Below the pieces are notes generated by a model that saw only the letters and a program-made list of their open reading frames with translations, ran no database searches and was not told where the DNA came from. The position numbers and the translations under genes were made by a program. A stretch of 35,442 nucleotides of DNA, taken from assembly GCA_964442345.1 (NCBI GenBank), contig CAYTZD010000007.1, forward strand, positions 1-35,442. Direction: 5' to 3'. This DNA comes from Hippea sp964442345 (GTDB lineage Bacteria; Campylobacterota_A; Desulfurellia; Desulfurellales; Hippeaceae). Position 1 is the first letter of the stretch. Each line of letters begins with the position of its first letter. Shown in pieces: positions 17,041 to 26,273 of this stretch.

Positions 17041-17991
17041 TTACTGTTCCTTGGTTAAGAAATTTGGGATTCTTCCGAATTTTACAGGCCAGATGCCTTT
17101 AGGTCTAAATATCATGATAAGTATCATCGCAACACCGAATACGAGATAGCGTGCTTCTGCAAACTGCCTGAATATCTCAGGAACGACAAACATAAAGAAT
17201 GTTCCAAGAAGAACGCCTGGAATTGAAGATGGTCCACCGACCAGCACGATTGTAAAGAACAGAACAGATTGGAGAAAATCAAATGCGTCTGGACTTACAG
17301 CAGAGAACTGAAGCGTAAACACAACACCTGCCAATCCTGCAATTGCTGCACTTAAAGCAAAAGCGTATAGTCTATAAAACTTTGTGTTGATACCTATACA
17401 CTCGCTTGCCAAAGAATCTAAATTTAAATAGTGCAAAGCCCTTCCGGGTTTGCTTGTCTCAAGATTGTGAATAATGATTAGAGTGAGTATTAAGATAAAT
17501 AGAGCAAGAAAATATATTGAATTCTGAGATGTGAATGTGAATCCTAAAATCTTTAGTGGTTCTACACCAAATATGCCGTTTGGGCCGCCTGTTATGCCAA
17601 ATACATTGTTTTTCAATGCTTGAATAAAGACTATGTTGAAGCCGATAGTCGTAACAAGCAGATAATCGCCACGCAGATGAATTATAGGAGCAGCCAAAAG
17701 AACGCTTGCTATGGTTGGTAAGATTATAGCTATTGGAATTGTGGCTAAGATAGGCCACCCAAATTGCATATTCAGAATAGCAGTTGCGTAGGCTCCAAGT
17801 CCAAAGAATATGGCATGTCCCATATCGAACATGCCTGCTCTACCAAGAACAATATCTTGGCTTAAAGCAACAGTTGAGTATATGAGAAATGTTGTCATTA
17901 CAGAGACCCAGTTGGAATTTAGTCCAAATGGCAAAATAGCAAGGATGAGAAGAAAAATTCCGTAGGAAAGCGCTTTTTTTGTATCCATCAT
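17041..17991 (-). CDS. livM: Branched-chain amino acid ABC transporter permease LivM
   Basis: Inner-membrane permease half of the Liv importer, 316 residues with about eight to nine hydrophobic helices. Family segments include SQDIVLGRAGMFDMGHAIFF, GDYLLVTTIGFNI and GIFGVEPLKILGF, followed by the ABC-contact loop near SAAIAGLAGVVF. Two adjacent ATGs (17991 and 17988) are possible starts; the first overlaps the livH TGA as ATGA and has GGAG 6 nt upstream, so it is used. It pairs with LivH to form the membrane channel. Confidence 0.94.
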   Translation of the reverse strand: MMDTKKALSYGIFLLILAILPFGLNSNWVSVMTTFLIYSTVALSQDIVLGRAGMFDMGHAIFFGLGAYATAILNMQFGWPILATIPIAIILPTIASVLLAAPIIHLRGDYLLVTTIGFNIVFIQALKNNVFGITGGPNGIFGVEPLKILGFTFTSQNSIYFLALFILILTLIIIHNLETSKPGRALHYLNLDSLASECIGINTKFYRLYAFALSAAIAGLAGVVFTLQFSAVSPDAFDFLQSVLFFTIVLVGGPSSIPGVLLGTFFMFVVPEIFRQFAEARYLVFGVAMILIMIFRPKGIWPVKFGRIPNFLTKEQ

Positions 17992-18887
17992 ACTTTCTCC
18001 GCTACTCTCTCTCCGAGAATTCCTGTAGGCCTGATAATCATTATCACTATTAGAAGAACATAGGTTAAAGCCAAAGACCAGCTACTTGATAGGTATCCTG
18101 AGATTAAGGCGTTGAATATTCCAAGCAACATGCCACCCAGCATCGCACCGGGTATATTTCCAATTCCACCAATAATTGCAGCGACAAATGCATTAAGACC
18201 GTAAATCCAACCCATGTTGAATGTTATGCCACGATAGTACATGCCTATGAATAGACCGCCAACGGCACCCAAAGCTGAGCCTATAATAAATGTTGTAACT
18301 ATAACGCGATCTACATCGATACCCATTAATCTTGCTGCATCTTGGTCTATTGCACAGGCTCTCATGGCTGTTCCAAGTTTTGTTTTGTTAACGAAGAAAT
18401 AAAGGCCAATCATCAAGATGAACGAGATTATCAAAACCAGTATTTGCATCAAGTTAACATAAACGCCGCCTAAATCATAATTTACATTTGGGATGACATT
18501 TGCAGGGTATATCTTTGGCATTGGTCCCCAGATAAGCATTATGCCGTTTTCTATGATAAGTGATGCACCCAAAGCAGAAACAACAGCGCTTAAGCGCGGT
18601 GCTTTTCTTAATGGCCTATAGGCTGTTCTTTCCAGTATTACACCAGCTGCTGCTATAACGACCATTGTTGCAAGGAATGTGATAATAATCAAAGCAGCAG
18701 GAGACAAAGCCCCTGCTAACTGCATCATTATTACAAGTCCTATGTAAGCACTTAAAGCAACAAGGTCTCCGTGTGCGAAGTTTATCAGTTTAAGCACGCC
18801 GTAAACCATTGTATAACCTAACGCCACAAGTGCGTAAATGCTTCCAATGGTTAAACCGTTTACAAGCTGCTGAAGAAAAATCTCCAT
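17988..18887 (-). CDS. livH: Branched-chain amino acid ABC transporter permease LivH
   Basis: Second inner-membrane permease, 299 residues, strongly hydrophobic with about eight helices. QQLVNGLTIGSIYALVALGY at the N-terminus and GVLKLINFAHGDLVALSAY are LivH hallmarks. RACAIDQDAARLMGID is the cytoplasmic coupling loop that contacts the ATPases. It follows livK by 12 nt and overlaps livM. Confidence 0.95.
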   Translation of the reverse strand: MEIFLQQLVNGLTIGSIYALVALGYTMVYGVLKLINFAHGDLVALSAYIGLVIMMQLAGALSPAALIIITFLATMVVIAAAGVILERTAYRPLRKAPRLSAVVSALGASLIIENGIMLIWGPMPKIYPANVIPNVNYDLGGVYVNLMQILVLIISFILMIGLYFFVNKTKLGTAMRACAIDQDAARLMGIDVDRVIVTTFIIGSALGAVGGLFIGMYYRGITFNMGWIYGLNAFVAAIIGGIGNIPGAMLGGMLLGIFNALISGYLSSSWSLALTYVLLIVIMIIRPTGILGERVAEKV

Positions 18888-18899
18888 AAGCTATTCCTC

Positions 18900-20036
18900 T
18901 TACTTCTCTTTGTAAACGATATGATATTTCAGATCTTTGCCGATTCTATAAGCCATATATGCGCTTCCAATTCTCTCGCCGTTTGGTGCAAAACTTATAG
19001 GACCTGTTATGCCTGGGAAGTCTTTAAGCTCGTTGTGTAAATAGTCAGCGATTTTCTTTGTGTCAAGCGATTTTGTCTGCTGGATCGCATAGAGTATTAC
19101 CCTTAATCCATCAACATTGAAAAGTGTCCAGATGCTTGCAGGATTCTCATGGTATGTCTCTTTGTATGCCTTTAAGAACTCTTTTGCTGCAGGATATGGA
19201 AGCATCTCTGGAAGTGGAACATTGATTAGATATGAGCCAACAGCAGCCTTGCCTGCAAGTTTTAAGAATTCTGGGTTATCGTTGGAGTCGCCACCGACAA
19301 AGTCAGCTTTAATTCCAAGCTGAACCATCTGAGCCCTTATAAGACCGCCGTCTGTGTAATAACCGCCAAAGTAGATTACATCAGGATGATAGGATTTAAT
19401 CTTGGTTAAAATAGGTGTAAAGTTTTGAGCGCCAGATGTTATTTTGCCCTGATATACAATGTTGCCGCCGAGTTTCTTAATCTCTTTTGCTACGGCGTTT
19501 GTTAGATTAACAGAGAATGTGGAATAATCAGAGATCAAAGCAATCCTTTTATAATGCTGTTTCTTTAAGAAGAATTCAGCTGTAAATTTTGCTTCTGCAG
19601 AGTTAGGAGATGAGTTTCTAAAGAATGTCCAGTATCCGTGCTTTACAAGTGTGTCGCTTGTTCCGTCAGATGTTTGAAGGACACCAGCTCTGTAATAGAT
19701 TGGTTCTGCGGCTTCTGTGCATGTGGAAGTGTAAGAACCAATTACTGCAATTACGCCAGCATCAACAAGTTTTCTTGCGCATATCGCAGCCTTAACTGCT
19801 TTTCCTTCATCGTCGCATGTAACAACTTCAAGTTTTTTACCCAAGATACCGCCTTTTTCGTTGACCTGTTTGACAACCAACCTTACAGCCTTGTCGATGG
19901 ACTGGCCTTCGCTTGCAAATTTACCCGTGATGGGAGCTTGAACGCCAATCTTGATGACGCCTTCAGCCATCGCTGAAAAGCTAAACAGGATAGCCACCAA
20001 AAGCGCCACCACTGCAGCTAAACTCGTGCGCTTCAT
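18900..20036 (-). CDS. livK: Periplasmic branched-chain amino acid-binding protein
   Basis: High-affinity substrate receptor that delivers Leu/Ile/Val-type ligands to LivHMGF. The chosen start gives 378 residues with a signal peptide (MKRTSLAAVVALLVAILFSF then SAMA, cleavage near residue 24). The mature part is a type I periplasmic-binding fold: IKIGVQAPITGKFASEG, GVIAVIGSYTSTCTEAAEP and PDVIYFGGYYTDGGLI. An upstream in-frame ATG at 20078 would precede the signal peptide by 14 residues. TAAGGAGGTG just before the ATG at 20036 fixes the start. It is first in the operon. The exact ligand cannot be read from sequence; the adjacent ilvE supports branched-chain amino acids. Confidence 0.92.
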   Translation of the reverse strand: MKRTSLAAVVALLVAILFSFSAMAEGVIKIGVQAPITGKFASEGQSIDKAVRLVVKQVNEKGGILGKKLEVVTCDDEGKAVKAAICARKLVDAGVIAVIGSYTSTCTEAAEPIYYRAGVLQTSDGTSDTLVKHGYWTFFRNSSPNSAEAKFTAEFFLKKQHYKRIALISDYSTFSVNLTNAVAKEIKKLGGNIVYQGKITSGAQNFTPILTKIKSYHPDVIYFGGYYTDGGLIRAQMVQLGIKADFVGGDSNDNPEFLKLAGKAAVGSYLINVPLPEMLPYPAAKEFLKAYKETYHENPASIWTLFNVDGLRVILYAIQQTKSLDTKKIADYLHNELKDFPGITGPISFAPNGERIGSAYMAYRIGKDLKYHIVYKEK

Positions 20037-20090
20037 ACAGCACCTCCTTAAAAAATTAATTGTTTGTAAAGTTTCCACCTTCCCCTTTTA

Positions 20091-20118
20091 ATTATAGGTA
20101 TTTTTTAAATTAAATCAA
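20091..20118 (-). promoter_or_regulatory. Promoter of the livKHMGF operon
   Basis: Minus-strand TTGATT (20118-20113), 16-nt spacer, perfect TATAAT (20096-20091). The leader would be about 48 nt and includes the livK Shine-Dalgarno. Confidence 0.65.
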
Positions 20119-20191
20119 ATAATTTTTTTCATATATCGAAACACTGTTTTAAATAGTTAAAAGTTGTTTAATTTAGGTCCTTTAAAGAAAG

Positions 20192-20219
20192 TTGACATAA
20201 AAAAACTAAGTGCTATGCT
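20192..20219 (+). promoter_or_regulatory. Promoter of ilvE-mqnA
   Basis: Perfect TTGACA at 20192-20197, 16-nt spacer, TATGCT at 20214-20219. The start would be near 20226, giving a leader of about 20 nt with GGAGGG before the ATG. The stretch of about 73 bp between this and the liv promoter is very AT-rich and holds no clear operator. Confidence 0.65.
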
Positions 20220-20246
20220 TTAGTCAAAAATTTGCAGGAGGGTAAA

Positions 20247-21335
20247 ATGGATATTCAGTACAACCTAAAACCAAAATCAGAAAGAAGAACAGAAGCTTTT
20301 AAACCAGAGAAAACCCTGCCTTTTGGTCTTTTAAGAACAGATCATATGTTTATTATGGATTATGAAGATGGTCAGTGGGTTAATCCACGCATAGTGCCTT
20401 ATTCTCCTATTGAGTTATCACCCGGTGCAATTGTTTTACATTATGCGCAGGCTATATTTGAAGGCGCAAAGGCATTTATGCATGATGATAACGAGATTTA
20501 TACATTCAGGATTGACAAAAACGCAAAGAGAATGAATAAGTCCGCTGAAATATTGTGTATGCCGCAGGTGCCAGAAGAGATGCAGATAGAAGCAATACAT
20601 GCTTTAATTGATGTTGATAGACTTTGGTTTCCAATTCAAGAAGGTGCATCTTTATACATAAGGCCATTTATGTTTGCAACAGAAGATTCTCTTGGTGTCC
20701 ATCCAAGTTCAACCTATAAGTTTATGGTTATACTATCGCCCAGCGGACCGTACTATCCAAAAGGATTTACAGAACCGATAAGGTTGTTGATAACCAAGAG
20801 ATTCCATAGGGTGCCACCCGGTGGAACAGGCGCTGCTAAAGCCGCAGGCAATTATGCTGCATCTTTGCAGGTTGCCGAGTTTGCCAAAAAGTTTAAAGCA
20901 ACGCAGGTTTTGTATCTTGACACAACCAACACATACATAGAAGAAGCTGGCACCATGAACCACTATCACATTATGAAAGATGGAACAGTGGTTATACCAG
21001 AATTTACCGATACAATTTTAAGGTCTATAACAAGCGAAAGTGTGATGGAATTATCCGACAGAATGGGCATAAAAACAAGACAGGAAAGAATCAAGGTTGA
21101 TGAATTCATAGAAGGAATAAAATCCGGTGATATAATAGAAGCCGGTGGATTTGGAACGGCTGCAGTTGTTTCTCCTGTTGGTGAATATGTATTTGAAGAT
21201 GGAAGTATAATTACGGTAAATGACAACAAGATAGGCGAGATAACCAAAAAGATTTATGAATATTACACAGGCGTTCAGACAGGCAAAATCGAAGCACCAG
21301 AAGGCTGGCTAAAGAAGGTAGAGAAAAGAGTATGA
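20247..21335 (+). CDS. ilvE: Branched-chain amino acid aminotransferase
   Basis: PLP enzyme interconverting Leu/Ile/Val and their 2-oxo acids. The 362-residue length belongs to the longer, eukaryote-like BCAT subgroup, unlike the roughly 305-residue E. coli IlvE. LHYAQAIFEGAKAF is the family signature near residues 64-77. K198 in GTGAAKAAGNYA is the expected Schiff-base lysine, and GFGTAAVVSPVG binds the cofactor phosphate. The ATG at 20247 is chosen over an in-frame TTG at 20232 because GGAGGG (20237-20242) sits just upstream. It is divergent from the liv importer and overlaps mqnA as ATGA. Confidence 0.95.
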   Translation: MDIQYNLKPKSERRTEAFKPEKTLPFGLLRTDHMFIMDYEDGQWVNPRIVPYSPIELSPGAIVLHYAQAIFEGAKAFMHDDNEIYTFRIDKNAKRMNKSAEILCMPQVPEEMQIEAIHALIDVDRLWFPIQEGASLYIRPFMFATEDSLGVHPSSTYKFMVILSPSGPYYPKGFTEPIRLLITKRFHRVPPGGTGAAKAAGNYAASLQVAEFAKKFKATQVLYLDTTNTYIEEAGTMNHYHIMKDGTVVIPEFTDTILRSITSESVMELSDRMGIKTRQERIKVDEFIEGIKSGDIIEAGGFGTAAVVSPVGEYVFEDGSIITVNDNKIGEITKKIYEYYTGVQTGKIEAPEGWLKKVEKRV

Positions 21336-22084
21336 AGGTCGCATTAGTTGAGTTTTTGAACGCCGTTCCGCTTTATTATGCTTTAAAGAAAAATATAGTT
21401 GAAAATGATTTTGAGTTTGTATCAGCCGTGCCAAGTGAGTGTGCACGGCTGCTTTTTGCAAAAAAGGTTGATGTTAGCAATGCATCAATTGTTGAGTATG
21501 TGAATTCTGAAGATTATCTGCTTCTGCCGGATGGTTGTATCTCAACAGCAAGCAGGGTAAAAAGTGTTGTTTTATTTTTAAAAAAGCCGCTAAAGCAGGT
21601 TAAGGTTGTAAAACTTGATAGGAATTCAAAGACATCCGTTGCCTTAACAAAGGTTCTCTTTCGTTTTAAGTATAATTTGTCGGTTGATTATGTGTGGGAT
21701 GGTGAAGCAGATTGTGAGCTTGTGATAGGTGATAACGCTTTAAAAAGATTAAAGAAGTCAAATGAAGCAGTTGTTGACCTTGCAAAAGAGTGGTTTGAGA
21801 TGACGGGTTTGCCGTTTGTGTTTGCTGCATGGATTACAAATAGAAAGCTATCAGCTGATACTGTTGAGAAGTTTATTCAAGCAAAAGAGACGGGAAAAAA
21901 GCTAATTAGTCAAATCTGTGATGAGTTTCTGCATTTAATAGACAAGAAAGAGTGTTTAAGTTATTTAACAAACAATATATCTTACGACTTGACGCCTGAT
22001 AAAATTAAAGCAGTAAATGAATTCTTCAATCTTGCCTATAAGTGCGGTGCAATTGGCAACATTAGAAGTTTAAAATTTACTTAG
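21332..22084 (+). CDS. mqnA: Chorismate dehydratase MqnA (futalosine menaquinone pathway)
   Basis: Removes water from chorismate to give 3-enolpyruvyl-benzoate, the first step of the futalosine route to menaquinone. The 250-residue protein has a two-lobed periplasmic-binding-like fold without a signal peptide, as usual for MqnA. Motifs: ALVEFLNAVPLYYAL at the N-terminus, AKKVDVSNASIVEY and, late, GLPFVFAAWI, all characteristic of the family. Other mqn genes are not in the window. Menaquinone by this route fits an anaerobic respiring lineage. Its last 8 nt overlap the convergent mlaD stop region, and no obvious terminator is seen there. Confidence 0.9.
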   Translation: MKVALVEFLNAVPLYYALKKNIVENDFEFVSAVPSECARLLFAKKVDVSNASIVEYVNSEDYLLLPDGCISTASRVKSVVLFLKKPLKQVKVVKLDRNSKTSVALTKVLFRFKYNLSVDYVWDGEADCELVIGDNALKRLKKSNEAVVDLAKEWFEMTGLPFVFAAWITNRKLSADTVEKFIQAKETGKKLISQICDEFLHLIDKKECLSYLTNNISYDLTPDKIKAVNEFFNLAYKCGAIGNIRSLKFT

Positions 22085-23650
22085 GTGAAATCGATGGCAT
22101 CTTGGTTAAGAGATATTTTGTATCGTCGCTTGAAAATTCAACACCCGCACCAACGAAGGCACTTCTTGTTTTTGAATTGAGTATCTCATCCACTCCTGCA
22201 AACAGATCAAAATGCCTAAGCCATTTGTATGTCAGCTGAAACTTTGCTTGAGCGTGTTCATCCCTTATATCGTTTTCATGATTGAAGTCAAAAATATCAA
22301 AGCTTGCCTTAAGATTATCGTTTAGTAGATAGTAATCAACACCTGCACCGAAGCGGGACTCTTCTATACCTGCTCTTAAAACAAGATCGTAATACCTTTT
22401 GCCCATCATTGCTGTGAATCTTGTTTTGGTGTCTGTGTTCTTTGGATGTTTGGTGTGCTCATAATCCTTCTGGCTTACTATTCCAATTCTGTAAAACTTA
22501 TCAGGCATGGTGTATATGTCAACATATGCAATGCCTTTGTTGTATGAGTCTCTAAAGTTGTGCTGATTGGCTGCATAGATGTTTAAAGCTATCTGGTCGC
22601 CTCTTTTTAGATACTGCTTTATGCTTTTTAATGTCTCGTTTAGGTTGTTGTATGCTGCATCGTTGTTTACAAGTTTACCCAGTGTTCCTTTGCCTGTATC
22701 AATCTTTGTAAGTATGCTTTTTGCGCGTACAGAAGCATTGTCAACATTGTTGTAAAGACTTTCATCAACAAGCAGCTTGCCTAATGTTCCTTTGCCTTGC
22801 TTTAGATTTGCACTCATCAGATAGATGTTCTCAAGTGTAGTGTTCAATTTTTTCATTGCTTCCCTTGCTTCCGCAACGGCAGTTCTTACATCCTGCTTGT
22901 TGTTTTTGAGGATTTCAGCAAGCACTCTCATGGATTTGTTAAAATGCTCTATAGCTTGTTTGATGCCTTGTCTGTTCTCTTCTACTATTTCATTCAAACG
23001 AGAAGAGATGTTGCCTATCTCTTTAAGGGCTTTTGCTATGCTGTCTCTGTTTNNNNNNNNNNNNNNNNNNNNNNNNNNNNNNNNNNNNNNNNNNNNNNNN
23101 NNNNNNNNNNNNNNNNNNNNNNNNNNNNNNNNNNNNNNNNNNNNNNNNNNNNACGAGAAGAGATGTTGCCTATCTCTTTAAGGGCTTTTGCTATGCTGTC
23201 TCTGTTTTGCTGGTTAAACACCTTGTTTATGTTGGCTATCATCTCTCCTATGTCTGTTGGCGAGATGGTTTTTGCTATAAAATCCCCATTCTGAAGATAC
23301 TGATTTGAATGTCCGTATTTGATTTCAAGTGTTTTTTCACCCAGAAGGCTTTTGTTTGTAACTATCGCTATTGAATCTTTGGGTATTTTGTATTGTCTGT
23401 ATATTTCAAGTTCTACAACGGCCCTACCGTTTCTTAATCCAATATTTTTTATGTATCCAACATCAACGCCTGCAACCTTGACCTTTGTGTTTACATCCAA
23501 GCCATTTACATTCTTGAATGCCGCATATAAGGTGTATGTGGGTTTCTTTTTAAAGGAGAATTTTCCCATTTGCGTTGTTAACCATCCAAGAATAACAAGT
23601 ATAGCCAATATAAAGACACCGACAATAACTTCTACCTTTTTGTTACTCAT
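22077..23650 (-). CDS. mlaD: MlaD/MCE-family lipid-transport protein with C-terminal barrel-like region, interrupted by a scaffold gap
   Basis: Substrate-binding MCE component of an Mla-type phospholipid transporter. One N-terminal membrane helix (about residues 8-27) is followed by the MCE domain (about 35-115; LDVNTKVKVAGVDVGYIKNI). Next is a long helical region with two GKGTLGKL repeats ending in DESLYNN and DAAYNN. About 165 C-terminal residues have alternating amphipathic strands (YYDLVLRAGIEESRFGAGVD, SAFVGAGVEF), resembling an outer-membrane beta-barrel. A 100-N gap (23053-23152) splits the frame as printed. Collapsing the 55-bp duplicate flanks gives one frame of 472 residues. It overlaps mlaF by 8 nt. 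Confidence 0.9.
22998..23207. repeat. Identical 55-bp flanks of the mlaD gap (probable contig overlap)
   Basis: Removing the Ns and one copy (155 bp) turns the 653-nt offset between the two halves of mlaD into 498 nt (166 codons), restoring the frame. A real tandem duplication of 55 bp would instead shift the frame. Confidence 0.9.
23053..23152. other. 100-N scaffold gap inside mlaD
   Basis: Exactly 100 Ns. Flanks 22998-23052 and 23153-23207 are identical over 55 bp. Confidence 0.97.
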
Positions 23651-24389
23651 AGTCCTCTCCTACATAATAACTCTCTAAGAATTCTTTTACAATAGGGTTG
23701 TTTGAATTTTTTATATGTTCTGCATCCCCAAACTCAATTATCTTTCCATTATGCAAAAAACCTATCCTATCTGCAATCTTGAATGTTAAGGCAAGGTCGT
23801 GGCTTATGATGAAGCAGGTTGTATTTAGTGTCTGTTGCATGTTTTTTATCAGCTTTGCTATCGACATAGATGTTATGGGATCAAGGCCTGTTGTTGGCTC
23901 ATCAAAGAATATAATCTTTGGGTTTGTTATGATTGCTCGTGCCAATCCAACCCTTTTTTTCATACCGCCTGATAACTCGCTTGGAAGTTTATTTTCTATG
24001 CTGTGTAAGTCAACAAGCGAAAGTGCTTCTTTTACCCTTTCTTTTAGTTCTTTTTTGCTTTTTACCAACCTTCTTTCGATTAAGGGAAATGCTATATTTT
24101 CAAATACATTGAGAGAATCAAACAGTGCTGCTTCTTGAAATAGAACGCCAAAATTCAGTCTTATCCTTTTTAGTTCGTTGTAATGAATCTTTGTTATATC
24201 TTTACCTTCAACAATGATACTTCCACTGTTTGGTTTTAAAAGGCCTATGATGTTTTTTAGAAGCACACTTTTTCCTGCGCCACTTTTGCCTATTATAACC
24301 GTTATCTTACCTTTTTCTATGTTAAGGTTTAGCCCATCTAAAACCTTTTGACTATAGAAACTTACACTCAAATCTTTTACTTCAATCAT
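23643..24389 (-). CDS. mlaF: Mla-type ABC transporter ATP-binding protein
   Basis: ATPase driving lipid movement through MlaE. The 248-residue protein has Walker A GKSGAGKS at 34-41, signature LSGGMKKRVGLARAI, Walker B IIFFDEPTTGLDP and the His-loop FIISHDLALTFKIAD. The GGMKKR signature is typical of the MlaF/Ttg2A group. It overlaps mlaE (ATGA) and mlaD. Confidence 0.95.
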   Translation of the reverse strand: MIEVKDLSVSFYSQKVLDGLNLNIEKGKITVIIGKSGAGKSVLLKNIIGLLKPNSGSIIVEGKDITKIHYNELKRIRLNFGVLFQEAALFDSLNVFENIAFPLIERRLVKSKKELKERVKEALSLVDLHSIENKLPSELSGGMKKRVGLARAIITNPKIIFFDEPTTGLDPITSMSIAKLIKNMQQTLNTTCFIISHDLALTFKIADRIGFLHNGKIIEFGDAEHIKNSNNPIVKEFLESYYVGEDYE

Positions 24390-25153
24390 CTGAATAGAAA
24401 CGCCGTTAAAAAGTAATCAGCCACAAGCACAGAGATGCTCGCAGCAACTACAGCTTTAGTTGTTGATGTACCGACACCCTTTGAGCCACCCTTTGTTGTT
24501 ATTCCCATATAGCAGCCAATAAGTGATATAATTAATCCAAATACGGCTGCTTTTATAAGTCCATAGGTTAAATCTGACATGTCTATATAAATCTGTATAT
24601 TTTTTATGTAAGCGGTTGGGTTTAGATTCAAAACGCCAACGCCAACAAGATAACCACCAATATTGCCAACGGCATTTGAGAGTATTACCAAAGCAGGCAA
24701 CATTATTGTCGTTGCTATTATCCTTGGTGCAACAAGTAGATTTATAGGATTTACTGCCATCACTTCTAAAGCGTCTATTTGTTGGGTTACCTTCATTGTG
24801 CCAAGTTCTGCTGCCATAGATGATACGCTTCTTGCAACAATCATTAAAGCCGTCAAGACAGGTGATAGTTCTCTTCCAAGTGATACGGCAACGGTGTATC
24901 CTATCATTCCTTCTGCGCCGAATTTGTGGAATCCGTGATAAATCTGCAGAACTTCAACCATTCCGACAAACATAGAAGTTAAAAACACTATCAGTGTTGA
25001 TTTTACGCCAATTGAGTACATCTGTTCGAAAGTGGCATGAATTCTTGGTTTCTCAAAGATGGACTTTAAGAATTGACCAAATAGCACGACTATTCCACCA
25101 AGTTCAGCTATAAAGTCTATAACAGCTCTTCCAATTAAAGCGAAAAACTCCAT
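24386..25153 (-). CDS. mlaE: Mla-type ABC transporter permease
   Basis: Inner-membrane permease of the MlaFED complex, 255 residues with about five to six hydrophobic helices. Family segments: GMVEVLQIYHGFHKFGAEGM, SLGRELSPVLTALMIVARSV, AAELGTMKVTQQIDALEVMA and the late GCYMGITTKGGSKGVGTSTT. No mlaB- or mlaC-like gene lies next to it. The ATG shares one base with the alr stop (TAATG), so it is translationally coupled to alanine racemase. Confidence 0.95.
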   Translation of the reverse strand: MEFFALIGRAVIDFIAELGGIVVLFGQFLKSIFEKPRIHATFEQMYSIGVKSTLIVFLTSMFVGMVEVLQIYHGFHKFGAEGMIGYTVAVSLGRELSPVLTALMIVARSVSSMAAELGTMKVTQQIDALEVMAVNPINLLVAPRIIATTIMLPALVILSNAVGNIGGYLVGVGVLNLNPTAYIKNIQIYIDMSDLTYGLIKAAVFGLIISLIGCYMGITTKGGSKGVGTSTTKAVVAASISVLVADYFLTAFLFR

Positions 25154-26265
25154 TACCTTCTGTAAACCCTTTTCACCCTTATACTTTTCCCGATATTTGT
25201 TAAAATCTCATACGGTATTGTGCCGCTTTTTTCTGCAAGCTCATAAGCCGTTAATTCTTCATTCATTATGATTACCGTATCGGATACATTGGCTTTGACA
25301 TCACTTAAATCGCACATAAACATGTCCATACATATTGTCCCAATCTGTTTTACCCTTTTGCCGTTTACTATACAGTGCATTCTGTTTGACAGGCTTCTAA
25401 AAAGCCCATCGGCATAACCAAAAGCCACAACACCAACCTTCATATCTTTATCGGCAGTAAAGGTTCTTCCATAGCTTATGCCTTCACCCTTCTTTAATCT
25501 ATGTATATTAACCAGCTGGGATTGTATCTCTAAAACAGGTTTTAAGTCAACACTATTCTTAAGTTTCAAACTTGGAGCATATCCATACATAAAAAGACCG
25601 GGTCTTACGCAGTTTAGATGTGTCTTTTTTGATGAAATTATAGCACCTGAGTTTGCTATATGTTTAAGTCTTATCATTATGCCGCTGTCTTCAAACGCCT
25701 TTACTATCCTTTTAAATCTATTTAGCTGCCTTTCTGTCCATTCAAGGTCGCTTTCAGAATCCGAAAAGTGAGACATAATTCCATCTACATCTAAATAGTC
25801 GGTATTTTTTAGACATACATTAATTGCTTTTTCAACTTCTTCTTCCCTTATACCCAATCTTGCCATGCCTGTGTCGAATTTTAGATGAACCTTTATCCTT
25901 TTTCCCTTGTTCTTTGCAAATTCTATAATTCTGTCAAGTAAAAATAGGCTGTGGACGACAGGTGTTATCTCAAATTCGTCCATCATATTCAAGTCAAAAG
26001 AATCGACGCAACTCATTGCAAGTATCGGGCGATTTATACCCTTCTTTCTCAGCATAACACCTTCTTTTATGTGGGCTATGCCAAGATATGCGACCTGAGA
26101 GTAATTTGTAAGTTCTCTTGCTATTCTCACAATGCCGTGCCCATAGGCATCAGCTTTGATTACAGGTATTATTGATACCTTTTTGTCTATCAGTTTTATG
26201 AGCTGACTTAGGTTATAGTGAAAGTTATCAAGGTGCACAATAGACTTACTGTGAAAATTAATCAT
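25153..26265 (-). CDS. alr: Alanine racemase
   Basis: PLP enzyme making D-alanine for peptidoglycan. The 370-residue protein has the PLP lysine in VIKADAYGHG (K37), the substrate-binding segment KFDTGMARLGIR, and the second catalytic tyrosine region GEGISYGRTF with downstream CMDMFMCDLSD. The ATG at 26265 leaves a normal-length N-terminus before LDNFHYNL; a later GTG would truncate it. The start has no good Shine-Dalgarno and sits only 8 nt after a strong -10 element, suggesting leaderless translation. It is first in alr-mlaEFD. Confidence 0.95.
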   Translation of the reverse strand: MINFHSKSIVHLDNFHYNLSQLIKLIDKKVSIIPVIKADAYGHGIVRIARELTNYSQVAYLGIAHIKEGVMLRKKGINRPILAMSCVDSFDLNMMDEFEITPVVHSLFLLDRIIEFAKNKGKRIKVHLKFDTGMARLGIREEEVEKAINVCLKNTDYLDVDGIMSHFSDSESDLEWTERQLNRFKRIVKAFEDSGIMIRLKHIANSGAIISSKKTHLNCVRPGLFMYGYAPSLKLKNSVDLKPVLEIQSQLVNIHRLKKGEGISYGRTFTADKDMKVGVVAFGYADGLFRSLSNRMHCIVNGKRVKQIGTICMDMFMCDLSDVKANVSDTVIIMNEELTAYELAEKSGTIPYEILTNIGKSIRVKRVYRR

Positions 26266-26273
26266 CCCAAGAG

